Shown here in pieces: positions 47,635-56,726 of a stretch of DNA of 64,000 nt (positions are counted from its first letter, which is position 1; every line of letters starts with the position of its first letter). Under the pieces are notes generated by a model that saw only the letters and a list, made by a program, of their open reading frames with translations, ran no database searches and was not told the DNA's origin. This stretch comes from Actinomycetes bacterium. Lineage in GTDB: Bacteria; Actinomycetota; Actinomycetes; Propionibacteriales; Propionibacteriaceae. The stretch is from the NCBI GenBank assembly GCA_023458095.1, contig JAEXAS010000015.1, forward strand, positions 3,972-67,971. Direction: 5' to 3'. Both the position numbers and the translations under genes were made by a program.

Positions 47635-49343
47635 CTGTTCGGAGCGGTTCGGTCCGCCATGCGGTCGCCGATCCAGCTCAGAATCTCACTGCGCCGCTGC
47701 GGATCGGCTGCACTGTTGGAGTGCCTCAAACCGCGATACACCCGATAGTCGACCACAGATCCGACCTCGCAACGCGCGCGGACTCCAGAAGCCTGAATTG
47801 CCTCCGGCACGACCTGATCGTCCGCTCCTTGGATCATCAGCAGCGGAATCGACAGATCCGCGGCAGCCACATTCGCCGCAAGCCGTTGCGCCAGCGGGCC
47901 CTGCGTCGGCGGCTGCAGCCAAGGCGCTGTGCCCGCGCCGAGCAGCAGCAAGGCCTGCCCACTCGGACTCAGCGACCCGCACCCTGTCGCCTCTTCCTGA
48001 GTGACCAGGGCGGCCAGGAAGCCTCGGTACTCCCCCAGCTTCACCTCGGGGTAGGCATTGGAATAGCTGTACAACACCTCATCAACCAGGGGATCGGCGC
48101 TGGAGATCTGCGCCAAGTGCCCCATCACCGCCGACGGATCGGCGATCGGCTCGTCAGCCACGACGCCGGCCAACGCCAACTCCGGTGCATAGTCGGGAGC
48201 CACCTGCGCCGCCCAGAGCGCTGCATGCCCGCCCTGGGAGTGCCCCCAGATGACGATGCGCCCCAGCCGCACCCCGGACACCTGGGTGACGGCCCGAATA
48301 CCGTCCAAGAGGGCACGGCCCTCCGTGACCCCGATGAGCAGACTGGGCGATCCCGGTGTGCCAAGACCAGGAAGATCCGGCTCCAAAACCGCAAAACCGC
48401 GACTGAGCAGGTCGCTGACATCGCCCAGGCCCCCGGGCGACTGTCCGCGCACCGACGGCGCACAACCTTGGCCCAGCCCCAACTCCGGATGCGCCCACAC
48501 CACCAAGGGCAAGGCACTGCCGGTGGTGCTGGACGGCACGAAGAGCACTGCAGTGGCCGTAGTGGTGTCATTGTCCTGGTCGGTGGTGGTGTACAGCAGA
48601 TTGATGCCGACGGCACTACCTACGGTGCTGGTCGACCGTACTGCAGCCAACAGCTTGCCCGACGCACCCTGGGCCGAGACGTCGTGGTAGTAGAACGCCG
48701 AGGGCACTCCCGCGGGATTCAGGATGTTCCCCTCGGTGGCTAAAGCCACAGCCACCGCCAAGGCAATGCCCCGCCACACCACCCGGAACCGCTCCGTGGA
48801 GCGTCCGTAACCGGTGCTGGGGTACCAGATATCCACCAACAACCCGGCACCGACGAGCATCAGGCGGGCTCCCAGGCCCAGCACCATGGTCAACACCACC
48901 GGGTCGGCCCACAGCAGCGAGACCGCGCCGATGCCGGCGGTCACAGAACCGGTGAAGAGCGCAACCATCGGTCCGCCCGCGGCTGCAGCCACGAGTAACG
49001 CCGGCAGATCCACGCGCGACAGCAAGGCTGACCAGATTTCCAGGGCGCCGGTGGCGACCAGCAGCACGCCGACCACGGCCGCACTCAGCGCGACGGTGGT
49101 CCCCGGCCACACCGCAACCACTGCGGCACCCAACAGATAGGTCAGTCCGAGCGCCGTTCGCGCGGGAGCCTCCCGAGTGCCTTGGCTGAGTTCGGCCAAT
49201 CCGCCGATCACCAGACCAACGACGACCGCCAGCTCCAGCAGCGCATCGGAGGTGAATGGCCGGGCAGCGAGAAAACACCCAGCCAACAGGCTGAGCAGTC
49301 CCATGGCAGCGCGAACCACTGTGCGCTTCCCCCTCCGCGCCAT
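47625..49343 (-). CDS. Membrane-anchored secretory-lipase-like alpha/beta hydrolase
   Basis: 572 residues. About six hydrophobic segments occupy residues 12-200 (GLLSLLAGCFLA, LLELAVVVGLVIGGLAEL, YLLGAAVVAVW), resembling a DUF308/HdeD-like block. A secretory-lipase-type alpha/beta hydrolase domain follows (about 240-572): oxyanion/strand GFAVLEPDLPGLG, nucleophile GHSQGGHAALWAA, acid in MIQGADDQVVP and His in YRGLRHSNSAA. The catalytic part should lie outside the membrane. Start 49343 fits the promoter 7 nt upstream. The stop and last residue are encoded by the tandem repeat at 47602-47634. Substrate unknown. Confidence 0.75.
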   Translation of the reverse strand: MARRGKRTVVRAAMGLLSLLAGCFLAARPFTSDALLELAVVVGLVIGGLAELSQGTREAPARTALGLTYLLGAAVVAVWPGTTVALSAAVVGVLLVATGALEIWSALLSRVDLPALLVAAAAGGPMVALFTGSVTAGIGAVSLLWADPVVLTMVLGLGARLMLVGAGLLVDIWYPSTGYGRSTERFRVVWRGIALAVAVALATEGNILNPAGVPSAFYYHDVSAQGASGKLLAAVRSTSTVGSAVGINLLYTTTDQDNDTTTATAVLFVPSSTTGSALPLVVWAHPELGLGQGCAPSVRGQSPGGLGDVSDLLSRGFAVLEPDLPGLGTPGSPSLLIGVTEGRALLDGIRAVTQVSGVRLGRIVIWGHSQGGHAALWAAQVAPDYAPELALAGVVADEPIADPSAVMGHLAQISSADPLVDEVLYSYSNAYPEVKLGEYRGFLAALVTQEEATGCGSLSPSGQALLLLGAGTAPWLQPPTQGPLAQRLAANVAAADLSIPLLMIQGADDQVVPEAIQASGVRARCEVGSVVDYRVYRGLRHSNSAADPQRRSEILSWIGDRMADRTAPNSCH

Positions 49344-49350
49344 GACCGGC

Positions 49351-49380
49351 ACTCTAGTGGGCGCGCTGGGAATACCCCAA
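49351..49380 (-). promoter_or_regulatory. Candidate leaderless promoter for the hydrolase
   Basis: On the minus strand TTGGGG (49380-49375), 18-bp spacer, TAGAGT (49356-49351) and 7 nt to the ATG at 49343. No Shine-Dalgarno sequence is present. Confidence 0.5.
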
Positions 49381-49411
49381 GTGAGCGGGATTTCTGCAGA
49401 GGTGCAGCGGG

Positions 49412-50818
49412 CTAGGCCATCTCGTAGACGCGCAGCGAATTCGTCTGGTAAATGGTGCGTCCGGGATTACCGGCCACGATAACCACGCGATCGCCCCGCT
49501 TCAGGAAGCCGGTGTGGGTGAGCGCCTCCTGCACCGAAGCCACCATCGAGTCGGTGTCGGTGTACTCCGGAGTCACATAGGACTGCACACCCCAGCACAG
49601 GGTGAGTTCGGCAGCCGTCTTGGGTAACGGGGTGAAGGCCATGATCGGGACCTCCGAGCGCAGCCTGGCCAGGCGATGCGGGGTGTCACCGGAGATGGTG
49701 AATGCCGCCAGGTATTTGGCATTCACTCGCTCGGCAACTTCCACAGCCGCTTTGGAAATGACGCCCGCGGTCGTGTGCGGATTCCAATCCAAGGACCGAA
49801 TCTTGTCCAAGCCTTCGTGTTCGGTTCGGGTAATGATCCGCGCCATGACCGAAACCGCGTCGATGGCATGCTCACCCACCGCTGTCTCCCCCGACAGCAT
49901 GACCGCATCAGCACCATCGAGGATGGCATTGGCCACATCGGAAACCTCGGCGCGGGTAGGCCGGTAGGAGGTGATCATCGATTCCAACATTTGCGTGGCC
50001 ACGATCACCGGCTTGGCCCAGGTCCGGGCGGCATCGATGATCCGTTTCTGAACCGAGGGCACCTCCTCCAGAGGCAACTCGACCCCGAGGTCGCCTCGGG
50101 CCACCATGAACGCGTCAAAGGTATCGATGATCGAATCCAGATCCTCGATCGCTTGCGGCTTCTCCAGCTTGGCGATCACCGGCACCTGCCGGCCTTCGGC
50201 GGCCATCACCCGCCGCACCGGTTCGATATCGGCCGCTGAGCGGACGAAGGACAGCGCCACCATGTCCACACCGTGGCGCAGCGCCCACCGCAGGTCACGC
50301 TCATCCTTCTCGCTGAGCGCAGGCACGCTCACCGGCACCCCGGGCAGGTTGATGCCCTTATGGTCGGAAACCGGCCCACCCACGAGCACCTCGGTGATCA
50401 CTTCGGTGCCGGATACCTCCACGGCTCGCAGCTCGATGGCACCATCGTTCATGAGGATGTGGTCGTCGACCTGAACATCATCGGTGAGGGTACGCAGCGT
50501 GGTGGACGCCCGCTCTGCGGTCCCCAGGACTTCCTCCGTGGTGATGATGAACTTCTGGCCGGCTACCAGTTCGGCTGCTCCGCCCTCGAATTCCCCCAGT
50601 CGGATCTTCGGCCCCTGCAGGTCGGCCAGAATCCCCACCGGTCGTCCGGCTATACGGGCCGCGTCACGAATCCACTGAACCCGCTGGGCATGCAGGATGT
50701 GATCGCCGTGGCTCATGTTGAGCCGCGCGATGTTCATCCCGGCCCGCACCAGTTCCACCAGTTTCTCGGCGGAATCCGTAGCGGGGCCGATGGTGCACAC
50801 AATCTTTGCTCTACGCAC
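49412..50818 (-). CDS. pyk: Pyruvate kinase
   Basis: 468 residues. MRRAKIVCTIGPATDS, MNIARLNMSHGDH, ILADLQGPKIRLGEF, VIAKLEKPQAI, MVARGDLGVELPLEEVP and MLSGETAVGEHAI are the expected active-site stretches. Makes pyruvate and ATP from PEP and ADP. The start is GTG at 50818 with no Shine-Dalgarno sequence but a TAGCCT box 6 nt upstream. C-terminal domain is complete. Confidence 0.96.
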   Translation of the reverse strand: MRRAKIVCTIGPATDSAEKLVELVRAGMNIARLNMSHGDHILHAQRVQWIRDAARIAGRPVGILADLQGPKIRLGEFEGGAAELVAGQKFIITTEEVLGTAERASTTLRTLTDDVQVDDHILMNDGAIELRAVEVSGTEVITEVLVGGPVSDHKGINLPGVPVSVPALSEKDERDLRWALRHGVDMVALSFVRSAADIEPVRRVMAAEGRQVPVIAKLEKPQAIEDLDSIIDTFDAFMVARGDLGVELPLEEVPSVQKRIIDAARTWAKPVIVATQMLESMITSYRPTRAEVSDVANAILDGADAVMLSGETAVGEHAIDAVSVMARIITRTEHEGLDKIRSLDWNPHTTAGVISKAAVEVAERVNAKYLAAFTISGDTPHRLARLRSEVPIMAFTPLPKTAAELTLCWGVQSYVTPEYTDTDSMVASVQEALTHTGFLKRGDRVVIVAGNPGRTIYQTNSLRVYEMA

Positions 50819-50824
50819 GGGCCC

Positions 50825-50830
50825 AGGCTA
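50825..50830 (-). promoter_or_regulatory. Possible -10 box of a leaderless pyk promoter
   Basis: TAGCCT on the minus strand, 6 nt before the pyk GTG. No convincing -35 is seen. An inverted repeat, GAACCG-attc-CGGTTC (50842-50857), lies in the -35 region and could be an operator. Confidence 0.35.
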
Positions 50831-50898
50831 GTGGACCGTCTGAACCGATTCCGGTTCCCTTAGAACTGTTGCCGAGTCTTTGGGATGTGCTAAGCACC

Positions 50899-51819
50899 TC
50901 AGGCCTCCGCGCTCACCCGCGCCAAGGCGAGGGCCAGGTCCTGGGGGTATTCGGAGGTGAATCTCATCGTCTCACCGGTCCGAGGATGCTCGAAAGCCAG
51001 CTCCACGGCATGCAGCCACTGCCGCTCCAAACCCAACCGCGCCGCCAGCACCGGATCGCCGCCGTAGGTGGGATCGCCCACGCAGGGATGCCGGATGGCT
51101 TGCATATGCACGCGGATCTGGTGAGTACGCCCGGTTTCCAGGTGCACCTCCAACAAGGTCACCGCCCGAAATGCCTCCAGCATCCGGTAGTGGGTGATGC
51201 TGGGCCGTCCACCGGCGATCACCGCCATCTTGTAGTCCGCACCCGGGTGGCGCCCGATGGGAGCCTCAATGGTGCCCTCCAACGGGTCCGGTAGCCCCTG
51301 AACCAGGGTGTGATACACCTTCTCGACGGTGCGGGCGCGGAAAGCCCGCTTCAACGCGGTGTAGGCCGGCTCACTCTTGGCGACCACCATCAGGCCCGAG
51401 GTGCCAACGTCAAGGCGTTGCACGATGCCTTGCCGCTCCGCCGCCCCAGAGGTAGAGATCCGAAAACCAGCCGCAGCCAGGTGCTCGACCACGCTGGGCC
51501 CTTCCCAGCCCAGGCTGGGATGCGCAGCCACCCCTGCCGGCTTGTCCACCACGACCACATCAGCGTCGTCGTACACGATGCCGATCCCAGCGACTGTCTG
51601 AGGCACCACCTGCACCACCGGTGCGGCGGCCAACTCCACCTCCAGCAGATCCCCGGTGTGCACCCGCTGAGACTTGGCGACCGGCTCGGAGTTCAGCTGA
51701 ACCTTGCCCAGATCGGCCAGGTCGGAGATTCGACTGCGGGACAGCCCGGTCATGCGTGCGGCGGCAGCGTCGACACGCTGGCCGTCCAGGCCGTCGGGGA
51801 CCAGCCAGACGTTAGTCAT
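50899..51819 (-). CDS. RluD-family 23S rRNA pseudouridine synthase
   Basis: 306 residues. N-terminal S4 RNA-binding domain ([22 protein letters not shown]) and catalytic domain with [18 protein letters not shown] (catalytic Asp) and [19 protein letters not shown]. The start at 51819 gives [10 protein letters not shown] and overlaps the lspA 3' end by 8 nt, the usual lspA-rluD coupling. RluD-type enzymes modify helix 69; the exact target is inferred. Confidence 0.9.
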   Translation of the reverse strand: MTNVWLVPDGLDGQRVDAAAARMTGLSRSRISDLADLGKVQLNSEPVAKSQRVHTGDLLEVELAAAPVVQVVPQTVAGIGIVYDDADVVVVDKPAGVAAHPSLGWEGPSVVEHLAAAGFRISTSGAAERQGIVQRLDVGTSGLMVVAKSEPAYTALKRAFRARTVEKVYHTLVQGLPDPLEGTIEAPIGRHPGADYKMAVIAGGRPSITHYRMLEAFRAVTLLEVHLETGRTHQIRVHMQAIRHPCVGDPTYGGDPVLAARLGLERQWLHAVELAFEHPRTGETMRFTSEYPQDLALALARVSAEA

Positions 51820-52387
51820 CGTTGCGGGGACGCGTGTCTTTGAGGCTGGAGCCATCTGGACCGATCTGCTTGATCAGGCCGAACCAGACCACGAGCACAG
51901 CAGCGGAGGTGACGAAGATGTCGGCCACGTTGACGATGGCGAAGGACGGGAGCTGGATGAAGTCGACCACATGCCCCAAGAAAGGCGACGGCGGCCGAAA
52001 GATCCGATCAGTCAGATTCCCCGAGATCCCGGCGACCAACAGACCGGCCAGAATGGCCCAGCCCAGGTGCCGCAGCCGCGGCACCAGCCACACGAAGACC
52101 GCGATCAAGGCAGCCAGGGACACCAGGCTGAACACCATGGTGAGGTTCTCCCCCATGCTGAAAGCAGCGCCCGGGTTGCGGATGAGTTGCAGCGTGACCA
52201 CGCCACCCAGCAACGGAATCGGTGCACTGGGATCGAGATAGGCCACAGCCAACGCCTTGGTCACCTGATCAAGGGTCAGACCGAGGACGCCGATGAGGAC
52301 GACGACCAGCCACAAAGGTGGCGCTGATTTCGCCGGGGGGGTTGGCTGAGTTATCGCCGTTCCTCCCGCTGCTTGCAGGCCACGCAC
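51812..52387 (-). CDS. lspA: LspA, prolipoprotein signal peptidase
   Basis: Up to 191 residues, four membrane spans. Family motifs [35 protein letters not shown] (catalytic Asp) and [14 protein letters not shown] (second catalytic Asp). It cleaves lipoprotein signal peptides before the lipobox Cys. The start is unclear. The only standard in-frame start is GTG at 52387, which overlaps the DksA-like gene by 37 nt without a ribosome-binding site. A strong GGGAGGAA instead precedes an in-frame ATA at 52354 that overlaps the upstream TAA stop. A run of seven C's follows. Confidence 0.9.
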   Translation of the reverse strand: MRGLQAAGGTAITQPTPPAKSAPPLWLVVVLIGVLGLTLDQVTKALAVAYLDPSAPIPLLGGVVTLQLIRNPGAAFSMGENLTMVFSLVSLAALIAVFVWLVPRLRHLGWAILAGLLVAGISGNLTDRIFRPPSPFLGHVVDFIQLPSFAIVNVADIFVTSAAVLVVWFGLIKQIGPDGSSLKDTRPRNDD

Positions 52388-52788
52388 ATGGTGGCTCGGG
52401 GGAACACCTGCAGGCGATCCTTGCCGATGGGCTCACCACAGACTTCGCACAGGCCGTATTGACCCGACTCGAACAGGCGATAGGCCTGCTGGGCCTGTTC
52501 CAGCATTTCGCGGGCGTTCTGAGCCAGCGACATCTCCTGGTCGCGCTCGAAATTCGATGACCCGACATCGGCCGGATCCCGACCGGCACCGTCGGCACCT
52601 TCGTCGAAGAGATCAGCCAAACCAGCTTGGGCGACTTCGATGGCGCGCTCCATGTGGTGGATGTCGGACAACAACTCCTGACGGATCTCCTCGATCTCGT
52701 CTTCCGTCCATGGGTCCTCTCCCGCAGCCACGGGAAAGGCGGATACAGGAGCTTTGGGGGCGGTCCCCCGACGCTGGGCCGGTGGCAT
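52351..52788 (-). CDS. DksA/TraR-family zinc-finger protein
   Basis: 145 residues. Coiled-coil-like acidic middle (about 27-100) and the C-terminal zinc finger CEVCGEPIGKDRL...[11 protein letters not shown] (CxxC-x17-CxxC). Relatives bind the RNA polymerase secondary channel; actinobacterial members next to lspA are uncharacterised. AGGAGGG precedes the ATG by 7 nt. Lies between divIVA and lspA. Confidence 0.85.
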   Translation of the reverse strand: MPPAQRRGTAPKAPVSAFPVAAGEDPWTEDEIEEIRQELLSDIHHMERAIEVAQAGLADLFDEGADGAGRDPADVGSSNFERDQEMSLAQNAREMLEQAQQAYRLFESGQYGLCEVCGEPIGKDRLQVFPRATMCVACKQREERR

Positions 52789-52838
52789 GTTGTTTCCCTC
52801 CTGGTGTGATTACTGAGGTGGGAGAGTACCACCAGCAA

Positions 52839-52868
52839 ACGCGCCCCGATCTCCAGATCGGGGCGCGT
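52839..52868 (-). terminator. Terminator after divIVA
   Basis: ACGCGCCCCGATCT (52839-52852) and AGATCGGGGCGCGT (52855-52868), a 14-bp perfect inverted repeat with a 2-nt centre, 19 nt after the divIVA stop. Confidence 0.75.
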
Positions 52869-52887
52869 CGCTCATTGCTTGTGAAAT

Positions 52888-53892
52888 TCAGTGGCCTTCG
52901 CCGAGCAAAGCATCCAGGCGCGGAGTAGCCGAACCGGATCCGGGACGTTCACTCAGAACCGCAGGAGTGTCACTCGGCTCGAAACGGGCCTCGCCGATGG
53001 CGCGCAGCTGAGTCTGCAGATGCGCGGTCATCGTGCTGCGGTAGCTGTTCTCGAAGCTCCGCAACTGCTCGACCTTGGCGCGCAAGGTGTCCCGCTCAGC
53101 CTCGAGCTGATTGAACATCTCTGCACGCTTGGAGGCGGCCTCACTGGTGAGCGCGTCAGCCTTCTGCTGAGCCTCCAGCGTGATCTTCTCCACATTGACC
53201 CGAGCCTCGGACTCGATCCGATCAGCCCGGGTACGGGCATCGGTGAGCGACTCGTGTGCCTTGCGGCTGGCGCTGTCCATGACGTTCTCGGCCTCCGCAC
53301 GGGCGGTGGTGAGAATCCGCTGCGACTCCACCTGCGACTCGCCGACCAGACGCTCGGCCTGCTCGGTGGCCATCTGCAGCAACCGGGTAACGGCCGGGGA
53401 CGCCTCCGCGGAGGTGGTGACCACGATGTTCTCGATCTTGCCCGAGGAGATCACGCTACCGCCGACCGGCATCTGAGCCGCAGCATCGCCTGCCTGCCGC
53501 AGGTTGGTGACCTCCGAGCGCAGGGATTCGATTTCGTGCTGGGCGCGAGCCAACTCGTCGCGCGCCTGGCCCAGTTCCTGGCCGCGGCGGTTGAGTTCGT
53601 CGGTCTTGCCCGCCAACTCGTTGCGGGCACCTTCCAAGGCGCTTTGGCTCTGCTGCAACTCGGCGCGGACACGGTCCGAATCGCCGGAATCGCTGCTGGG
53701 AACGAAGACGCTCGACGGCTGTCCCTTGCTCAGCGACTCAATCTGCTGCTTGAGGGCACCGTTCTCTTCAGTCAGTTGGGCGAGAGTGGCTTCGACCTTG
53801 TCGACGAAGTTGTCGACATCGACCGGCTCGTAGCCGTTTCGCCGTGCCAAGTGAAAGCGGGTCTGCCGGACCTGCTCCAGGGTCAGAGTCAT
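52888..53892 (-). CDS. divIVA: DivIVA/Wag31-like polar growth protein
   Basis: 334 residues. N-terminal DivIVA membrane-binding segment (LTLEQVRQTRFHLARRNGYE, VDVDNFVDKVEATLAQL) followed by a long coiled coil with Ala/Glu/Arg heptads (about 30-300) and an unstructured tail. In Actinobacteria it marks poles and directs apical wall growth. GAGGTGA lies just before the ATG. It has its own promoter and terminator, so it is a monocistronic unit. Confidence 0.92.
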   Translation of the reverse strand: MTLTLEQVRQTRFHLARRNGYEPVDVDNFVDKVEATLAQLTEENGALKQQIESLSKGQPSSVFVPSSDSGDSDRVRAELQQSQSALEGARNELAGKTDELNRRGQELGQARDELARAQHEIESLRSEVTNLRQAGDAAAQMPVGGSVISSGKIENIVVTTSAEASPAVTRLLQMATEQAERLVGESQVESQRILTTARAEAENVMDSASRKAHESLTDARTRADRIESEARVNVEKITLEAQQKADALTSEAASKRAEMFNQLEAERDTLRAKVEQLRSFENSYRSTMTAHLQTQLRAIGEARFEPSDTPAVLSERPGSGSATPRLDALLGEGH

Positions 53893-53951
53893 TGCTCACC
53901 TCACGTACTCGGTTCCGAATCACGGCGGACCGTGACCCGTTAGGGTAGTTC

Positions 53952-53983
53952 TCAGGCTAGTGCAGCCTGAATGTTCAATCCAA
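53952..53983 (-). promoter_or_regulatory. divIVA promoter with overlapping inverted repeat
   Basis: On the minus strand TTGGAT (53983-53978), 18-bp spacer, TAGCCT (53959-53954). The inverted repeat TCAGGCT-AGTGC-AGCCTGA (53952-53970) covers the -10 box and could bind a dimeric regulator. The start codon is about 60 nt downstream. The remaining non-coding part up to the sepF stop (53984-54071) shows nothing else. Confidence 0.45.
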
Positions 53984-54071
53984 CAGCAACTGTATTGCTA
54001 GCCCTCTTGGGTAAACCTCCGGTACAGACAATTCCCTCACTCTCACGCTCACACTAGGGGGTTCAGCCCAC

Positions 54072-54112
54072 AAAAAAGCCGCCGGAGCCGGCCTCAGGGG
54101 CCGGTCGGCGGC
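54072..54112 (-). terminator. Rho-independent terminator after sepF
   Basis: On the minus strand GCCGCCG (54112-54106) pairs with CGGCGGC (54084-54078); an inner CCGGCC/GGCCGG helix extends it, followed by six T's (54077-54072). It begins 15 nt after the sepF stop. This is the clearest intrinsic terminator in the window. Confidence 0.9.
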
Positions 54113-54126
54113 AGTCCAGGTTTCGG

Positions 54127-54612
54127 TCAGGACTGGTTGAAGAACCCACCAGCCAAACGCTCCTTGTCCTCAGCAGTCACCGACAGATTGTGCGGCGAGA
54201 GCAGGAAGACCTTGCTCGTGATGCGCTCGATGCTGCCCTGCAGCCCGAAGATCAAGCCAGCGCAGAAGTCCACCAGACGCTTGGCGTCGGCCTCTTCCAT
54301 CTCGGAGACATTCATGATCACCGGGATGCCATCGCGGAAGTTCTCGCCGATGTTGCGCGCCTCGTTGTACGTGCGGGGCCGCACGCTCACAATGCGATTG
54401 ATATCGGCCACCCGGGACTGGCTGGCGCGCGGACGCCGCGACTCCAACTCGGTGACTGTCGCCGCACCATCCGGGGTCTCGGTGGTGGCTAGTTCCTGGC
54501 CCGCCGACACCGGCTCGGTCAGCTCGCCGGCGTTGTCGTCAGCCTCGACGTAGCTTTCATCGTCGGAAACCAAGCCAAGCCACACGGCCGCCTTCTTCAA
54601 GTGATCAGCCAT
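54127..54612 (-). CDS. sepF: SepF, cell-division FtsZ membrane tether
   Basis: 161 residues. N-terminal amphipathic MADHLKKAAVWLGL, a variable linker (20-70), and the conserved C-terminal domain with VRPRTYNEARNIGENFRDG, VIMNVSEMEEADAKRLVDFC and LSPHNLSV. It links FtsZ to the membrane in Actinobacteria. AAGGGGCAGG lies before the ATG. yggS, which usually precedes it, is absent. Confidence 0.94.
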   Translation of the reverse strand: MADHLKKAAVWLGLVSDDESYVEADDNAGELTEPVSAGQELATTETPDGAATVTELESRRPRASQSRVADINRIVSVRPRTYNEARNIGENFRDGIPVIMNVSEMEEADAKRLVDFCAGLIFGLQGSIERITSKVFLLSPHNLSVTAEDKERLAGGFFNQS

Positions 54613-54696
54613 AGTCCTGCCCCTTCGGGTTTGTTACTCCAGAAAAACCATAACCCGAGGTGGGCGTTCAGTCGGGAAGGCGCACCCCGACACGCG

Positions 54697-55404
54697 TCAC
54701 GGCAGCCAGATGACTCCAGCTTGTCGGCCCGAAGCGGCGCCATCGCGGCGATGAGAGTGCAGCTGAGGAGTCGTTCTCGTGCAGGGGTCGACCCGGTTCA
54801 CCTGACAGCCCAGCTCTTCCAGCTGGGCGGCTGCAGCCCGACCGAGGTCGAGACTGGGCGTGCCCCAACCGGTCTGGGCACGCGCCTGCGGCAATATCCG
54901 GCAATAGTCCTGCTGCAGGTCAGCCGGCACCTCGTAGCAGTCACCACAGATGTGCGGACCGATCCAAGCGCGCACGTTGGTCGCGCCGTGAGCCCGCAGT
55001 TGGCCCACCAGCGCGGTCAGCACGCCGGCTGCCAAGCCGACTCGACCCGCGTGGGCGGCCCCAATCAGACCGTGATCAGGGTCCGCCATCAGGACCGGGA
55101 GACAGTCTGCGGCCCGGACTGCCAAACCTAACCGCCGATCAGTACTGAACAAGGCGTCGGCCGGCTCGACGGCGAGCTCGGCCGGGTCGTCCCCGTGGCC
55201 CACGTTCAACACCCGAGCGCCATGCACCTGATAGGCATTCAGAATCGGAACTTGAAGCTGCGCCTCGACGAGGTCCCAATCAGGCCCGCGCCAACCAGAG
55301 GGCGAGTGCACGGTCAGGTCCAGTCGGGCACCATCGGGAGCCACCGCGTCGAAGAAAGCGATCCCGACACCATCGGTGTCGGGATCGTTGTGATAGCTGA
55401 ACAT
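54697..55404 (-). CDS. pgeF: PgeF/YfiH-family laccase-domain protein
   Basis: 235 residues. The Cys/His metal-site residues are in YQVHGARVL, RAADCLPVLMAD and GAAHAGRVGLAAG. PgeF (purine nucleoside phosphorylase LACC1-like) enzymes remove misincorporated amino acids from peptidoglycan precursors in E. coli or act on purine nucleosides. Follows ftsZ by 9 nt, its standard place in Actinobacteria. Confidence 0.88.
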   Translation of the reverse strand: MFSYHNDPDTDGVGIAFFDAVAPDGARLDLTVHSPSGWRGPDWDLVEAQLQVPILNAYQVHGARVLNVGHGDDPAELAVEPADALFSTDRRLGLAVRAADCLPVLMADPDHGLIGAAHAGRVGLAAGVLTALVGQLRAHGATNVRAWIGPHICGDCYEVPADLQQDYCRILPQARAQTGWGTPSLDLGRAAAAQLEELGCQVNRVDPCTRTTPQLHSHRRDGAASGRQAGVIWLP

Positions 55405-55413
55405 CGCTGCGGA

Positions 55414-56553
55414 CTACTTGAGGAAGTCAGGTACGTCCAACTCGTCATCGCCGGTGTCATCGACGACCACGCGGCGCTGCTCACTGGGAGTGATCACGGG
55501 CACCTCGGCGGTGGCGTCGACCGGGGAGACTGTGTGCTCCACAGGGTTCTTCACCGGGGTGGCGATGGGCCGACGCACCGGCTGAGGCCGACGCTGCGGT
55601 GGTGCGCCGCCATCGAATCCGGCAGCGATGACCGTCACCCGCACCTCGTCGCCGAGAGCATCGTCGATCACCGTTCCAAAGATGATGTTGGCTTCCTCAT
55701 GAGCGACCGACTCGATCAGGTTGGCCGCCGTCGAGACCTCGAACAGACCCAGGTCCGAACCTCCAGCGATCGACAGCAGCACACCACGGGCCCCATCGAT
55801 GCTGGCCTCCAGAAGCGGAGAGGAGACCGCCATCTCAGCGGCCGCGCGAGCTCGTTCCTCACCGCGGGCCGAACCGATGCCCATCAACGCCGAGCCGGCA
55901 TTGGACATGACCGCCTTCACATCGGCGAAGTCCAGGTTGATCAGGCCCGGGGTCGTGATCAGATCGGTAATGCCCGAAACACCTTGCATCAACACCTGGT
56001 CGGCCTGCCGGAAAGCATCCAGGATCGCCACCTGGTGGTCGGTCATCTCCAGCAATTTGTCGTTGGGGATCACGATCAAGGTGTCGACTTCGTCGCGAAG
56101 GGTGTCGATCCCGCTCTCGGCCTGGTTGGACCGACGACGTCCTTCGAAACTGAACGGCCGGGTGACCACACCAATGGTCAGCGCCCCCAAGGAACGGGCG
56201 ATCCGAGCCACCACGGGCGCACCACCGGTACCGGTGCCACCGCCTTCGCCAGCGGTCACGAAAACCATGTCGGCGCCCTTGAGCACCTCTTCGATCTCGT
56301 CGGCGTGATCCTCAGCCGCCTGGCGACCCTTGTCGGGATCGGCACCAGCGCCGAGTCCTCGGGTCAGATCACGCCCAATATTGAGTTTGACGTCAGCATC
56401 GCTCATGAGCAGCGCCTGAGCGTCAGTGTTGAGAGCGATGAATTCAACTCCACGCAATCCGGATTCGATCATCCGATTCACCGCGTTGACGCCGCCGCCA
56501 CCGACACCAACGACTTTGATGATTGCCAGATAATTCTGGGAGGCAGTTGCCAC
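55414..56553 (-). CDS. ftsZ: FtsZ, cell-division GTPase
   Basis: 379 residues. GTP-binding [10 protein letters not shown] in the AGEGGG tubulin signature, early [17 protein letters not shown], and the C-terminal binding peptide [11 protein letters not shown]. The start is GTG at 56553 ([16 protein letters not shown]) with GGGTG just upstream. The frame remains open for about 95 further codons but those are unconserved. It polymerises into the Z-ring. It has a promoter of its own in the 173-bp gap after ftsQ. Confidence 0.97.
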   Translation of the reverse strand: MATASQNYLAIIKVVGVGGGGVNAVNRMIESGLRGVEFIALNTDAQALLMSDADVKLNIGRDLTRGLGAGADPDKGRQAAEDHADEIEEVLKGADMVFVTAGEGGGTGTGGAPVVARIARSLGALTIGVVTRPFSFEGRRRSNQAESGIDTLRDEVDTLIVIPNDKLLEMTDHQVAILDAFRQADQVLMQGVSGITDLITTPGLINLDFADVKAVMSNAGSALMGIGSARGEERARAAAEMAVSSPLLEASIDGARGVLLSIAGGSDLGLFEVSTAANLIESVAHEEANIIFGTVIDDALGDEVRVTVIAAGFDGGAPPQRRPQPVRRPIATPVKNPVEHTVSPVDATAEVPVITPSEQRRVVVDDTGDDELDVPDFLK

Positions 56554-56632
56554 TTCACCCACCCTCACGAAGATATGGACACAGGCCGACGAAGCTTCAG
56601 GCGGGGAAGTCAGTTGCTCCGGCGTCGGGACC

Positions 56633-56662
56633 AGGCTAGGAGAGCGCTTTTCACCTTGTCCA
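56633..56662 (-). promoter_or_regulatory. Candidate ftsZ promoter
   Basis: On the minus strand TGGACA (56662-56657), 18-bp spacer, TAGCCT (56638-56633), about 80 nt upstream of the ftsZ GTG. Same -10 hexamer as the divIVA and pyk candidates. Confidence 0.4.
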
Positions 56663-56726
56663 AGAATGGTCATGGCCTCGGCGCGTCCCTCAAGTGCGAC
56701 TTCAGGGTTGCCGTCGCCACCCCCGG

